DNA of 64,000 bases from Epiperipatus broadwayi (taxonomy: Eukaryota > Onychophora > Udeonychophora > Euonychophora > Peripatidae): assembly GCA_028023455.1 (NCBI GenBank), contig JAQFVV010000056.1, positions 1,302,001 through 1,366,000 on the forward strand, in the 5' to 3' direction. Position numbers and translations under genes: made by a program. Shown in pieces: positions 1-11,179 of the stretch (positions are counted from its first letter, which is position 1; every line of letters begins with the position of its first letter). The notes below the pieces were generated by a model that saw only the letters and a list, made by a program, of their open reading frames with translations, searched no databases and had not been told where the DNA came from.

Positions 1-780
1 TATATATTAAAGTTTTACATGAGACTCTAGATTTTTGTACAATGTAGCATAAAATATTTGGAGGTATAGATATAGAGAATGGTTATGAAACTGCATAAAC
101 AATGTTCATACATTCATTAATGCTTAGTGAAAATTAACAGAATATTAAGGTCATAAAGTAAATTTGTGTAAACTTTCCTGCTCACTGGTGACTGGTACCC
201 AAGGATGGCTTTGAACAGACTATGAGTCATCCTAATATAAATTTGTCATCAGGGGTAGAGAAAGAGAACTTTAAACTAAAAGAAGGGGGGGGGGCTCATT
301 GTTTTAAAACTTATTTTATAATGAATTGGATCGGAAACGAGAAATGAAACCAAAGAGGGAAAGTTTTAAATTGTAAAGGTAGCTTAATGTATTCAAAATT
401 GGTTCATATTTTTAAACAAAAAAAAAATATAATGGTACAATCATGAACTCTTAAAGTTTTATTTTAGGATAAAAGCAGCTGGAAGAAAGAACAAGGGTAC
501 AATGGTTAATATCAATTTTATTACTATATTACTTTTATTATTAAATAATTTTTAAAATGTTGGGCAGGTGTCTATATAAAATAAGCTATTGTAATGGTGC
601 AAAGTTTTATATATATGTGTGTGTGTGTGTGTGCGCGCGCGCGAATGTGTGTGTGTATTAAGTAAAAGAATTGCATAGGTGGCACTAGACAGAGAGGATG
701 AGTAAATAGGATGAGATAATAGCTAGGAGGGCAGTGAATAAATCATTTTCTATTAAGGAGAGCAGTAAATTAAAAACCAA
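1..780. other. A+T-rich stretch with G-run and mixed microsatellite
   Basis: No gene is visible. A run of ten G lies at 285-294. At about 608-657 an alternating purine-pyrimidine tract passes from (AT)n to (GT)n to (CG)n and back to (GT)n, which is the kind of sequence that can adopt Z-DNA. Confidence 0.8.
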
Positions 781-783
781 TAT

Positions 784-2172
784 ACCAAAGAGAAATATCA
801 GAGCAGGAACAGATAGAAAATAAGATGAGAGACCTGGACAGGAAGTTGGATGCTTGGATGGAGAAGATAATGCAAAATCTGGCAGCTAGAAATCAATAGA
901 ACCAACTGATGATGGAAGAAAGAGACCAGGAAAATAAACAAGAGATGGAAGAAAGAGATTGTGAAAATTAATGGGAGATGAAATGAAATGGAAAGAGATA
1001 GGAAAAGGGAGGAAAGACATAGACAAGCAGAAAAGAGATTTTACAAAGAATTACAGGAATTGAAGTTCAGCTACCAGCAGATATATGAGGAAGTCTATGT
1101 GGGATTCATAAAGCTTCTGAACCAGGACCATGAAGAAAAGAATAACAAAATACTAGTGATGAGGAGGGTGATCAAAACAATCAGGGATCAGGTCGAGCAG
1201 TGGGGAATGTCTATGAAGGAGGTAGTCTCTAAGATTGAAGAGGATATGTCCAGCAAATTAAGGGAGCATGAGGGTACAGTTGAGAGCCTGCAGGAAGTGC
1301 AAAATGAAATAAGTGACAAAGTGTATGAGTTAAAGGAAAATATAGCACATAATAATCAGGTTACAGCCCAAGAAAGCAATAGAAGCATGGACAGCATACA
1401 AGAGCTAAGGAAAAATATTGCAGAAGCAAAGGAGAAACAAGGGAAAACTTTAAAGATTGAATTAGCTAATATAAGCCAAGTAGGTACTGTAATGGATTTG
1501 AGGAAGGAAAATATTCACCTAAGTAGAGCAGGTAGTTACAGTAAAATAAACATACAGATTATCAGCAAACCCATGGATGATTTCATGGATGCTACTAGCA
1601 TTGGAGAGGCAAGAGGCAGTATGGTGAGCCCCTCAATTGTAAGAAATGACTAGACAACCATTCTATGCAAGAAAAACCCAAGCCAGGAGGGCAGAACAAA
1701 GGAGCTCTAGGAAATAATGATAAGAACAGGGAAAAGAGAGAAATGGAAGCAACATTGCCTTTACTGGAAACCAAGAAGAGATATGGGGAAAGGATACAGG
1801 GAGCAGCAGAAAATAGGGAGATTTGTACTGCAAAGGTTACTGGGAACAGCCTACTACCAGAAGAAGAGATTGGACCAGGCCATATGGGGGAAGTACAAGT
1901 GGTTAGAGATGGTTTGGAAATGCCAAAGGTAAAAGAGCCAAGGATTATAAAAATGGAGGGAATGAAGGATCCAGTAAAAGACAGAATCAACTACCATCTT
2001 AATCATTTCATGTATGGATGTAGAAGTCAGATAAGATGATGTGGGAAAGGAGATAGGGATGAAGATAGTTTAGATGTGCGAGAGGTGATGTAATGGAAGT
2101 GGTACGTCAGGGTAACCCATATATGACAGATAGGTATGGGAAAAACCCAGTAGTTTCAAGACAAGCACCAAA
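784..2172 (+). pseudogene. Decayed coiled-coil ORF, possibly retrotransposon gag
   Basis: The longest open stretch is 988-1653 (221 codons). It is rich in Glu, Lys, Gln and Arg, with heptad-like spacing of Leu, Ile and Val over about residues 10-170, so it should form a long coiled coil. In another frame, about 805-910 encodes more of the same kind of sequence (LDRKLDAWMEKIMQNLAARN) before a stop, so the original ORF began further upstream and is frameshifted. Downstream, 1665-2039 is open in a different frame and is Lys/Glu/Gly-rich with no recognised domain. I see no capsid signature or zinc knuckle. The composition is richer in G than the surrounding DNA, which fits coding origin. Retroelement gag or LINE ORF1 are both possible; the integrase-tail-like peptide just downstream favours an LTR element. 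No flanking LTRs were found. Confidence 0.45.
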
Positions 2173-2419
2173 GTGAGACATTCCACAAGGAGAAAGAAAA
2201 GAAGGGTGAGAAAAGTAGCATATATCATCAGGAGGGAAGAGAGGTTGAGAGCCAGGAATGTTCTAGATAAGGCAGCAGTGATGAGGAAAAGGGCAGGAGG
2301 AAGCCAGCATATTCAATATGGGAGACCAGGTATCAGTTCAAACTCCACAACCCAGTAACAAGCAGTTAGGTAAAGTAGATCTTGTTCATGGTATAAAGAT
2401 TATCTTAAAGTTGCTCTAA
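2173..2419 (+). pseudogene. Integrase C-terminal-like fragment (LTR retrotransposon?)
   Basis: Two overlapping frames look like the end of an LTR-retrotransposon integrase. The 2173-2358 frame gives a basic segment ending in LDKAAVMRKRAGG. After a frameshift, the frame from 2300 gives FNMGDQVSVQTP and then GKVDLVHGIKII, ending at a stop at 2417-2419. Known integrase tails have an Ala/Lys/Arg-rich linker, then a pattern of the form F-x-V-G-D-x-V-x-V and, 15-20 residues later, a K-x-x-x-x-x-x-G-P-Y-x-I-like strand; spacing and residues here agree loosely. If right, pol has been deleted between the coiled-coil ORF and this tail. The match is short and could be chance. Confidence 0.33.
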
Positions 2420-4390
2420 AGAGATGCATATTGATTGATTTCATTAGAAATAAGCTGAAGGTAGAATGCAATGGAGAGCTGTAATTAGACAAGATGACAA
2501 TGAATTTAGAAAGGTCCAGAGAAAATTAAAAGATAACATCAGTGGATAGTAAATTAACTGATTTAAGAACTGATTTATGATGTAGGTGTTTCATTGTATT
2601 TTTATAGATTGAATTATATAATTTTGTTCAGAACTCATCGTCAATTTTCTTCATTTTTTTCTGGAGTTAGAATGATCATACTCATTTACTAGAAATGTGT
2701 AGCTATTTTTATGAAAACTTTTTAAATAATATTTTTATTATATTAATTAGGAATTTTTTTACGAACTATATTAAAACAACAGTCATTATAAATTGTAAGA
2801 TTGTAAAAAGTAATTGAATGATATCTTTAAATAAATATAATGTTTAAAAAAAATATCTTTGCATAACTTATAGGGAATTATCATTTCTATAATGAGATAA
2901 AGTATCATTTATATTCTATATTTATATTAAAAGATCTATTTTGTCAAATGCAGATTTTGTGAGCCTAAAATAATCTTATGCAAATTATTTTATCATATAG
3001 TAAATAAATGATCACCAAGGATCCTTCAAACTTTTTTAAAATGAATAAAAAAATTTTGAATAATAATTTTTCCTAGAATGTTTTTTTTTTTAAAAATTTA
3101 TATAGTGAACTGTAAATTTTAAATGCCAAACTTTTTTTTTACTTTTCTATATAATATTCACAGAAGAACCATGTCTGAAAAAGTTACTTTGATAATTCAT
3201 AAGCTAGATTCTGAAAGAATCATTTAAATGAACTTGCAAATAATGCCTCTTTCTTATATCAACTCAAATGTGTCAGATAAAAAGTGATCTTTTCTATTTA
3301 TTTGTTTAACTGTTAATAATAACACAAGATTACCATTTAACCAAATGTTTCCAATGGTATTGTTAGTCTTCCATCTTTTTCAGATGTTTGTTGGAACAAT
3401 GGCAATCTTGCATGTAATCTAAGTCTAATTGGTTATCTTGTATGACAATCTAAAGAGCGCTGATTGAATTCACATGCTAGAGTCATTGGTTATACCATCA
3501 ACACTTGAAGAAAAAATTTGAAGAATGTCATTTAAAATGTATTCTATAATATTATATTTGGAAAAGTATAAAGTTTGAGTTTTATTAAGTATATTTAACA
3601 ATTAAATTAGATATTGAATATAATCCAACTTATAAATACAAGTAAACTGCTATTATCACAAAATTTCCTAGTATTTACATATGCTTTCAGTGCGCTCAAT
3701 AAATTAATTACTCTCTACTAACATCAATATGATTCTGTTTCTGTTTCATATATGTATATAAAGAAATGTGGATTGTATAAATATAAGTATGTTATTAATA
3801 TATAAAAAAAAAAACATTTATTATTTTAATAAACTGTAAAGTTGTATCTTGGCTTTATTTTTATTTGAAGAAGAAAAAAAAGTGATATTTAGTTTTATCT
3901 AATTTTCTTTCTCATTAAAAGTCTCATATTTTAATGAATAAAAATGTTTGCATTCACATCAGTATTCTCTGGATTAGTCATTAAAAATTTAAGGTGTCTC
4001 ATCTGTATGGAAGAAAAGTCATATGAGAAGTACAGTGCAAAGTAAGGTTTATCATATTACATAAAAAAGAAAAAGTGATTAACTTTTAAAAGAAGTCATT
4101 TAAAATAGAAATATAAAATGAATGCACTATATATTTAAATATAACAATTCTCTTTCTTATAACCAAACAAAATTAGATTATTTCATTCAAGTATAATAAA
4201 TTTAAGTTTTAAATCTTATGATCATGTAACGAATATTAATTAAATAGAATGATTAGTATACACAAATTTAAATATTGTTAATTTGTAATTAAAATTAACT
4301 TTCTGTGAATAAACCCATTACATAAAGATTTTTTAATCTGCATATCTAATGCCTCACCTTCCAGTGATGATCAGCAAGTATCCAACTTTA
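2420..4390. other. A+T-rich stretch, nothing recognised
   Basis: Homopolymer A and T runs and short stop-filled frames only. I see no coding remnant, terminal repeat or tandem array. Confidence 0.7.
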
Positions 4391-5050
4391 ATAAGATTAA
4401 TCAGAAAAGAGGGAATAATGATAAACTAGCAGATTATCATTAGTTATAAACAAAGCAAAGCAAAACGTCATATAGTAATGCCATCTGTGCTAAACAGAGT
4501 AATCAATGGATGCCAGAAGGCTTGTACATAAAATCCCTATCTAATGCCTACTCATCCAATATCCCCAGACTAGTTTCTGGCTTGTGGCCTTCGTCAGTAG
4601 GAGCTTTGGATCTGAGAGCACTGCATCTAGATCTTAAGATCTAATAGTACATGTATACGTAAGCATTAAAATCAGTAATCCATTTTATATCTCACTTTCC
4701 AGATCTATCTATGTAAGTATGAATCAATTTTGGATGTCAGAGATGCTATTCCAACATTTCCAATCGTTCAATACATTGACTTATACATATCTATTTGTTT
4801 TATACTAATTACATTAATACCATGAACACTTTAAAACTTCAAATCAAGCTCAGGCTAGCACTGTTTAAACTTTTAATGAAAAAAAAAGTAATATAAATAA
4901 TTATTTTAAAAAAAAAAATCAATAAGGCTTTTAGATGGATATATGCAATGCAGATAAGATTAGTCAGAAAAGAGGGAATAATAGTAAACTAGCAGATTAT
5001 TAGTTTGTAGTGCATGTATATGTAAGCGTTAAAATCACTAATCATAAGAG
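4391..5050 (+). repeat. Duplicated segment, one copy carrying a MITE arm
   Basis: About 4391-4440 (TCAGAAAAGAGGGAATAATG then AAACTAGCAGATTAT) recurs at about 4957-5003. What follows in the second copy (a GTACATGTATAYGTAAGC-like block, then a stretch containing AAAATCA) is found in the first copy only after about 200 extra bases, at about 4648-4680. The second copy therefore looks like an unfilled version, and the extra bases in the first copy contain the MITE-related sequence at 4471-4625. Divergence between the copies is moderate. Confidence 0.65.
4471..4625 (+). mobile_element. Single-arm relative of the foldback MITE at 6871-7146
   Basis: This stretch shares long blocks with the left arm of the MITE at 6871-7146: the CAATGGATGC block, the ATAAAATCCCTATCTA block, CCTACTCATCCAATATCCCC, then TAGTTTCT followed by GCTTGTGG, and GGATCTGAGAGC. 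It starts with TAGTAATGCC, close to the terminal CAGTAGTGCC of the intact MITE. The right arm is absent, so this is a half element. Confidence 0.7.
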
Positions 5051-6080
5051 TTAACCACCAGAAAGAAAGTAGTCTGCTGGAGATTGTGTGTCATTTTGAA
5101 ATGGAGGTACAAAGCTGATGTTAAATGTAATCTAATTAATCTTATGGTTCTTTAGTTTTTAGTGCATAATTGTTATATTGAAAGTTATTGTAATTAAATA
5201 AATCACAATGCACATTCATGTAATTCATGTATAAAATATACTAATATTTTTATAAATAAACTAGGAGGGCATGCCCCCTCCCCGTCATATTCGGTACTCA
5301 ACCCTTGGGGCTCTCTCCATTTGTCTGCATTTTTATGTTGGAGTTTATGAAAAAATATTTTTATATTTCTTTCCATACAATATATATATATACGATGTTA
5401 TTAAAATTTCAACAGTATTAAAGTTGGATAAAATTAGAAATGAATGACACCAAACACTTATATGTAGGATTTTAAATTTACCTGATTTACTGTGTTACAT
5501 AAAATCATTTGTGATATTTTGCAAAACTTTTAGGATAGACTTGTGTTTCTAAATTCTATTTCTGAAAGCAGATTATTTTTTCCCCCAGAGAAAAGAAAGA
5601 TTGAAAGAATGCAATAACAAAGAATCTATCATCGATGCTTTATAATTATTTTTTTCAAAAGACAAAAATAAAAAAATGCTGAATGCTGCTATTTAATATC
5701 GTAAGCTTTTGCTAAATTTCCTTACATAAAATTGTCACTTCTGTTATCTACATAAAGGTTAGAAGAAATTTTAAAAAGTAACTCTATAAGTTGTATTTAT
5801 ATATTTTAACAAAAACTATAAAATTACTTTCTGTTTTTTTCTTATTAAATAAGTTTGCATTAACTTTTTATAAATTGCAATTTTATTCTTTTTTCTTGTT
5901 TTTTCATTAACATATGTTTAAGTGGGCTAGAGCAAGTTTATTGTTAAATGAATAAATAAGTATTAGTACTTTTTCAGAATATTATATTTTTTACCACAGA
6001 TGTTCTGTTTCTGCAAGATTTTTAACAACATATTGTTCTTTACACAGAGATGTGATGTATTGTAGCTTCTTCTTAAACGA
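5051..6080. other. A+T-rich stretch, nothing recognised
   Basis: A short G+C-richer island at about 5262-5330 (GGCATGCCCCCTCCCCG) is the only compositional break. There is no coding similarity or repeat structure that I can support. Confidence 0.65.
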
Positions 6081-6084
6081 AGTC

Positions 6085-6863
6085 AAGAATCTCTCAGCAA
6101 TTATACCAAGAAAAATTTGTTAGCTACTTAATTTTACATTCCCCAGTCTAAGTTTTCCCATATTCTGCTCCATCCCATTTCCACAACATAATCTTTGTCA
6201 ACTCTACAGCCTTTATATCTAAATCCCCCTTATCTTTTTCCAAACCCAGCATGAAAACCAATAATCTATACTTTCTGTATAATCTCTTTTTTCATATTTA
6301 TTTTCCCATAACTTCATTATATGTGCCCTTTCTGTTTTCAAGCATTTACATTCAATTAACAAATACCTAATATTTTCTATTCCTTCCTTACATAATTTAA
6401 GACTAAATCACCCATATTTTTCTATTTACATGTATATTCTCTTGTTGCTAAGGATCCTATTCGAGCCTTAAACAATAAACTTCTTTTCTTACTATTATCA
6501 TATATTAACCCGCACCTAATATTCTGTTTATTTCTATATATATTTAAACTCTTTTTACTCTCCATACTAGTTCTCCATCTCTCTAACTCCCTATTCTTTA
6601 TTAATAAATCTATTCTTTTATCCCATTCCTTACCACTATAACATTCAACAATCCTCCTAACACAATCATCCCATCTTTTGTACAAATATACCGATATAAA
6701 TTCTTTATCCAAATCTTTTGCATACTGCATTACCTTTCTCACCCATTTTGTTGCCTGTCCTTTACTCGTAACCCAATTAAATACTATTTTGGCTATCCTT
6801 TTATTATCCATAAACTGCAATCTACCAAACATTTTCATTTTACTTTTTGCATCTCTCATATGA
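6085..6863 (-). pseudogene. C-terminal end of non-LTR retrotransposon ORF2
   Basis: Read on the minus strand, 6859-6422 is open for 145 codons and contains the conserved tail found after the RT in APE-type LINEs: a helical segment around LINE residues YKRWDDCVRRIVECYSG, then FKARIGSLATREYTCK near its end. Past a break, the strand continues at about 6400-6090 with LCKEGIENIRYLLIECKCL, a Cys/Cys-His-Cys-like cluster with one His replaced, typical of the zinc-binding segment near the end of such ORFs. The same sequence recurs at 47440-48325, inside a much longer copy, so both belong to one family. No RT catalytic motif is present: the fragment is cut at its 5' side, exactly where the foldback MITE begins. 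Confidence 0.8.
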
Positions 6864-6870
6864 AAACTTA

Positions 6871-7146
6871 CAGTAGTGCCACTCCGTGCAAGCCAGAGTA
6901 GTCAATGGATGCAGGAAGGTTTGTGCATAAAATCCCTATCTAGTGCCTACTCATCCAATATCCCCAGATTAGTTTCTAGCTTGTGGCTTTCATCAGTGAG
7001 GAGACTTGGATCTGAGAGCGTTGATGAAAACCACAAGCTAGAAACTAGTCTGGTGATATTGGATAAGTGAGCACTAGATAGGGATTTTATGTACAAATCT
7101 TCATGCATCTATTGATTATTCTGGCTGGCACTGAGGGGTACTACTG
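6871..7146. mobile_element. Foldback MITE, 276 bp, TA target duplication
   Basis: The element begins CAGTAGTGCC and ends with the matching inverted ACTACTG, and is bounded by TA on both sides (6869-6870 and 7147-7148). About 6871-7015 is the inverted complement of about 7022-7146 along nearly its whole length, with scattered mismatches, so the single strand folds into one long hairpin. TA duplication with a CAGT-like terminus fits the Tc1/mariner superfamily, which is an inference because no transposase is present. It lies directly against the 5' side of the LINE fragment. An open frame at 6876-7070 falls wholly inside the hairpin and is not a gene. Confidence 0.85.
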
Positions 7147-7343
7147 TATAGAGAGTTTTCCCATTGTATAAATGGCTTACGTAAACATAAAGAATGGTGA
7201 TCATGTGATGATTAGTGGTTTAACATTGTTTTTTTATATGGGTGGCCAGATTGGAGAAATTTTAGTCCCTTATAAGCAGATATTCATCCAAGATTTTTAG
7301 TGCAGTGCATGATTTGCTTCTATTTTCATTTCACTTATGATTT

Positions 7344-7464
7344 TATGTATATTTAGGGTAGATATGAATATATATATATATATAGGGCAGACAACAAAAA
7401 TATTTATGTATATTTAGGGTAGATATGAATATATATATATATATAGGGCAGACAACAAAAATGT
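7344..7464 (+). repeat. Two-copy 61-bp tandem duplication
   Basis: The block TATGTATATTTAGGGTAG, then an (AT)n tract and GGGCAGACAACAAAAAT, occurs twice in a row with starts at 7344 and 7405. The copies are almost identical, so the duplication is recent. Each copy contains an (AT)n microsatellite. Confidence 0.9.
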
Positions 7465-9482
7465 TTTTATTATTATTTAGTTGTTTATTTCTTTACTTAT
7501 TTCTGCCCTAGGAATTTTTATTAATTGATCAAAAAGTTTATTTAATCTTTGTCAATTATAAATTGACAAATATACTTAAAACCTCCTGTAGAGATTAGCA
7601 TGTATATATTTTTGGTTTGGCCTTCACATATAGATAGAACTAGTATTTTTTTTTCAGATCACTTGGATCTTTTTTATATAAGTAATTCATAAGTATCCTA
7701 GATAATCATCCAGTTTTTGATTTGTAAATAATATTTTACTATTGTTATATAAAAGATTACATAAGAATGAAAAATCGTAGGTTTTTGGCAAATAAAAGTT
7801 GTCCGATTTGGTGATATATTTTAATTTACTATTTTTTTTTCTATATCTTGCAGTTATTTATTAAAGGCTGTTTTGCCATCTTATGTATCTAGTCAAAAGA
7901 GTTAACTGTTGAATTTTTAAATCTAATCACCTAATTTATATGTTTGAGTCATAGACTTATTAGAAAATATTTAGACAATTTATTCAAATTGCTCGTTGTT
8001 TAATAAAATATGAACAGGTTGATTATCCATTACTAAAAATTATAATACTGGAAATCTTGAATGATTTTTAATGAGGGTGTCAGTTATTGATTACTATGAA
8101 TTCATATAATAATGCGGTAATAGGAAAAGAAGATTGTTGTGTCAGTTAAAGTAAAAAAAGTAGAGTTTTGGAAAATGAATGTGAATAAAAAAATTGTTTA
8201 AAATTATATGAATACTTATGTATATAATAATAATTCAAACAAATTTATTTAACACAGTATTCAAATTTTAAACAATTTATTCTTTACTGGAAGTATTTTC
8301 GATTGTATCACTGACAATCTTTATAAAGATATGCATGCAATCATGCAGAAATAGTTTTTGATTTTTAACAATTGTAACAAAATTAAGCACCCAAATATCA
8401 GTTTGTTTGTTTTGTTAAAAATGATAGAATACCAATTGTAAATGAAAAGTTTTTCTTTATATACAGATTAGGTATAAACTTCCTATTTTCGTCAAGTTTG
8501 TTTTGTGTTTTTTTTTAATTTGTTTAATATTCCATCACTTAAACATTTTTTAAAAAAATTATAGTTTCTCTCATGTTTGCAATTACATTTCTAAAGTGGT
8601 AATTTCGTTTTTACATTTGTCCTAAATTCAGTGATATGAAAATAATATTTATTTTTTTATATATATTTATTTATAAGCAATCTAGAAAATATATATATAA
8701 AATCGTTAATAAATTTCGTAGGGGGTTGATTTCTGGAACATTTTTTACATATCTAGTGATTCACTTTATGCCACACACCTATATATGTTCTCCATTTAAC
8801 TAATATATCTTAAAATATATTTAGATGTTTGCATATCATTAGATAATAATAATGATAAAATTTAAGACCTTTAACATATTAAATAATTTATTTGAAAATG
8901 TAATTAGTCAAACTTACTTCATCAAATTGCAGTTTTTAAACTTTGATAGAATTAGTTTTTCTATGCAATTTTGATGAAATTAGTTCTTTTATGCCTAAAG
9001 AAGTTAATGTTAACTTTGTGTCCACTCTTTTCAATTCAAATCTTTCTAAAATAAGAGAAAAAAAGAGCTTTATTAGATTTAATCTTTTGTTCAATGGGCA
9101 TATGGCAATTCGTCTAATCTTTGATCAAGTAAAAAAGAATTATAAACTTTATTACAAAATTCGTTAAAGATTTGAAAAATAGTTAAGATAATTAAAGGAC
9201 AGTTTAATGGTGTTTGTATTATTTTTAGTCACTGAATCTGTGGTTATATATACACATGCACACAGCAGATTCTCCTGACCATCTTTTTATTAACATTTTC
9301 TGCAGCATTATTATTCAATAATTTGTAAATAACAATGAAAAGTTCCCACTGAAATGGTACTAAATAATGGAAGAAATACGTCATAAAAGCTTACAAAATT
9401 TTCCTTCACAAAATGTGAATTGATTTTAAAATACAATAGAATTTATATACTCTATATTTTATTTCAAGATACTTCAGTCATT
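7465..9482. other. A+T-rich stretch, nothing recognised
   Basis: An open frame of 74 codons at 8943-9167 has no recognised motif and the base composition of its surroundings; I do not call it a gene. A 10-bp inverted repeat around TTTGTCAATT / AATTGACAAA with a 3-base loop lies at about 7548-7570. Confidence 0.65.
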
Positions 9483-9652
9483 GTTTACATCAATGATTTT
9501 TGAAGTGGGAGGCACGAAAAAAATTTGGAAAATTGCCCCTTTTTAAGTTTTTTTTATAAATTTCCCACTACGAATAAAAATTTGTATTCATGTAAATCAA
9601 AAATCATTCAACACATGTTTTAAACAAATTGTTCAACTACACAGTCACACTG

Positions 9653-10802
9653 TACAGACCACCTACTCTACTTATGAATATCTGGACATACAAACACTGC
9701 CATAAAATCAAAATTATTTTTTGCATTTCTTCTGAGAATCTGAATTTTGAGTTGTACACCCTCCCTTGCCTTGTGGCAATCCCATGGAGCATGCCTTCAA
9801 AATCTGCATGCCAATGACTCCAGAAGCATCTAAATGCAGTTTTCAGCACCTAACAGGGTGCATGCATCTCTCTAAAAATAGAATTTTCAAATTCAAAAAT
9901 TGACATCTTGTAATTTATACAAACAACATTTAGAAAGGTGTGATAACTATAAGAGATATATGTGCAGACACTTATATCTGTTAAAACTGGTATTTGGTAA
10001 ACAAAATAACAGTTGCCATTTTTATATTAATATTTGTGCTTATTTAATATAAGAAATAAATTATTTGAGTGATGAAATTCTTACATATACTACTATTTTA
10101 TATAGTAAAATAAAACAGTTGATGCACAAATGAAAACAAAAATTAATATAGAAGCTATAGAATTTAAAAGTTACACATGTAAATGCTCTGAAACATTGTT
10201 ATGGGTATTTAAAAAGGCAAAATTATTATTAGATATTAATCCTAAAATAAAATTTCCTCTTGCAAGTCCTGTACCATCCACCAACACAAATATACAGCTA
10301 CAATCTTTGTTTTCTGAATCCGGAAAAGATTATTAAAAATTGAAGTGAAGATGAAAATTAAATAATAACTGGTTTGTTTGTTATTAAATCATCCATTTGT
10401 AAATACAAATTCATCTTGTGATCATAGTTATCTGAGGTACTTGATTTTAAAATAGTTGGAAAATATTAAAATAAATACCTACATATTTCAATAAAAAATT
10501 ATTTCTTATATTAAATAAACACAATTACTAATATATGTTATTTTGTTTTCCTAATACAAATTTGTAACAGGTCATATATCTAATTATAATACTTCTAATA
10601 GTTATCAGACCTTTCTAATTTGTATAAATTACAAGTCACTTTGTCAATTTTTCAATTGAATATCCCATTTAGATGCATGCTCTCTGTTAGGTGCCAAGCA
10701 CTGCATGCTCCTAATGTTTTTCCACCCACTAGTGTCACTTTAGTGACATGCTCGTTGACCTATTTTGAAACATAACTCATTCGTAAGTAGGGTGGTGTCT
10801 AT
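9653..10802. mobile_element. Nested element with long imperfect inverted repeats
   Basis: Near 9653 the sequence TACAGACCACCTACTCTACT is answered at 10802 by an inverted TAGACACCACCCTACTTACG. Further inside, GCACCTAACAGGGTGCATGC (9846 onward) is the complement of a diverged block at about 10670-10695, and blocks around CACCTTTCTAAATG and TATAAATTACAAG also pair (9905-9960 with 10600-10650). The unpaired centre contains an unrecognised 68-codon frame at 10130-10336. It sits wholly within the hAT element upstream of its transposase. Its class is unclear; a TA-flanked DNA transposon is possible. Confidence 0.55.
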
Positions 10803-11179
10803 ATGTTGAATTTAGCTTATTTGTATATGTTTGTTGAAAGATATATTTTATATTTTTATCTAGTGCTCATATCATGAAATAATCAATAAATTATTTCCTC
10901 ACTTTCATTTTATATTTATTCAACAATATTCATTAAACTTGTTGATCAAAATTGACATTTAAAAGTTGAGTTATGTAAAAATATAGTAGTGTTCACATAG
11001 TGCATTTTCTTAAACTTTCATGAAAATATTATAAAGAACCTGTTTATCATTCATAATTATTTTTTTATAAATTATGTATACTTATTTCAGAATATTATTA
11101 CTAAATATGAATAAATGGTTAAAGAGGAACCATGTCAGTATAGAGACAGAAGTTATTGCTGAAGAAGAAAGCAGTAAAA

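Noticed and set aside
6876-7070. 64-codon frame
   Set aside because: It lies wholly within the foldback MITE hairpin.
8943-9167. 74-codon open frame
   Set aside because: No motif, composition equal to surroundings, no neighbouring coding signal; chance opening is likely.
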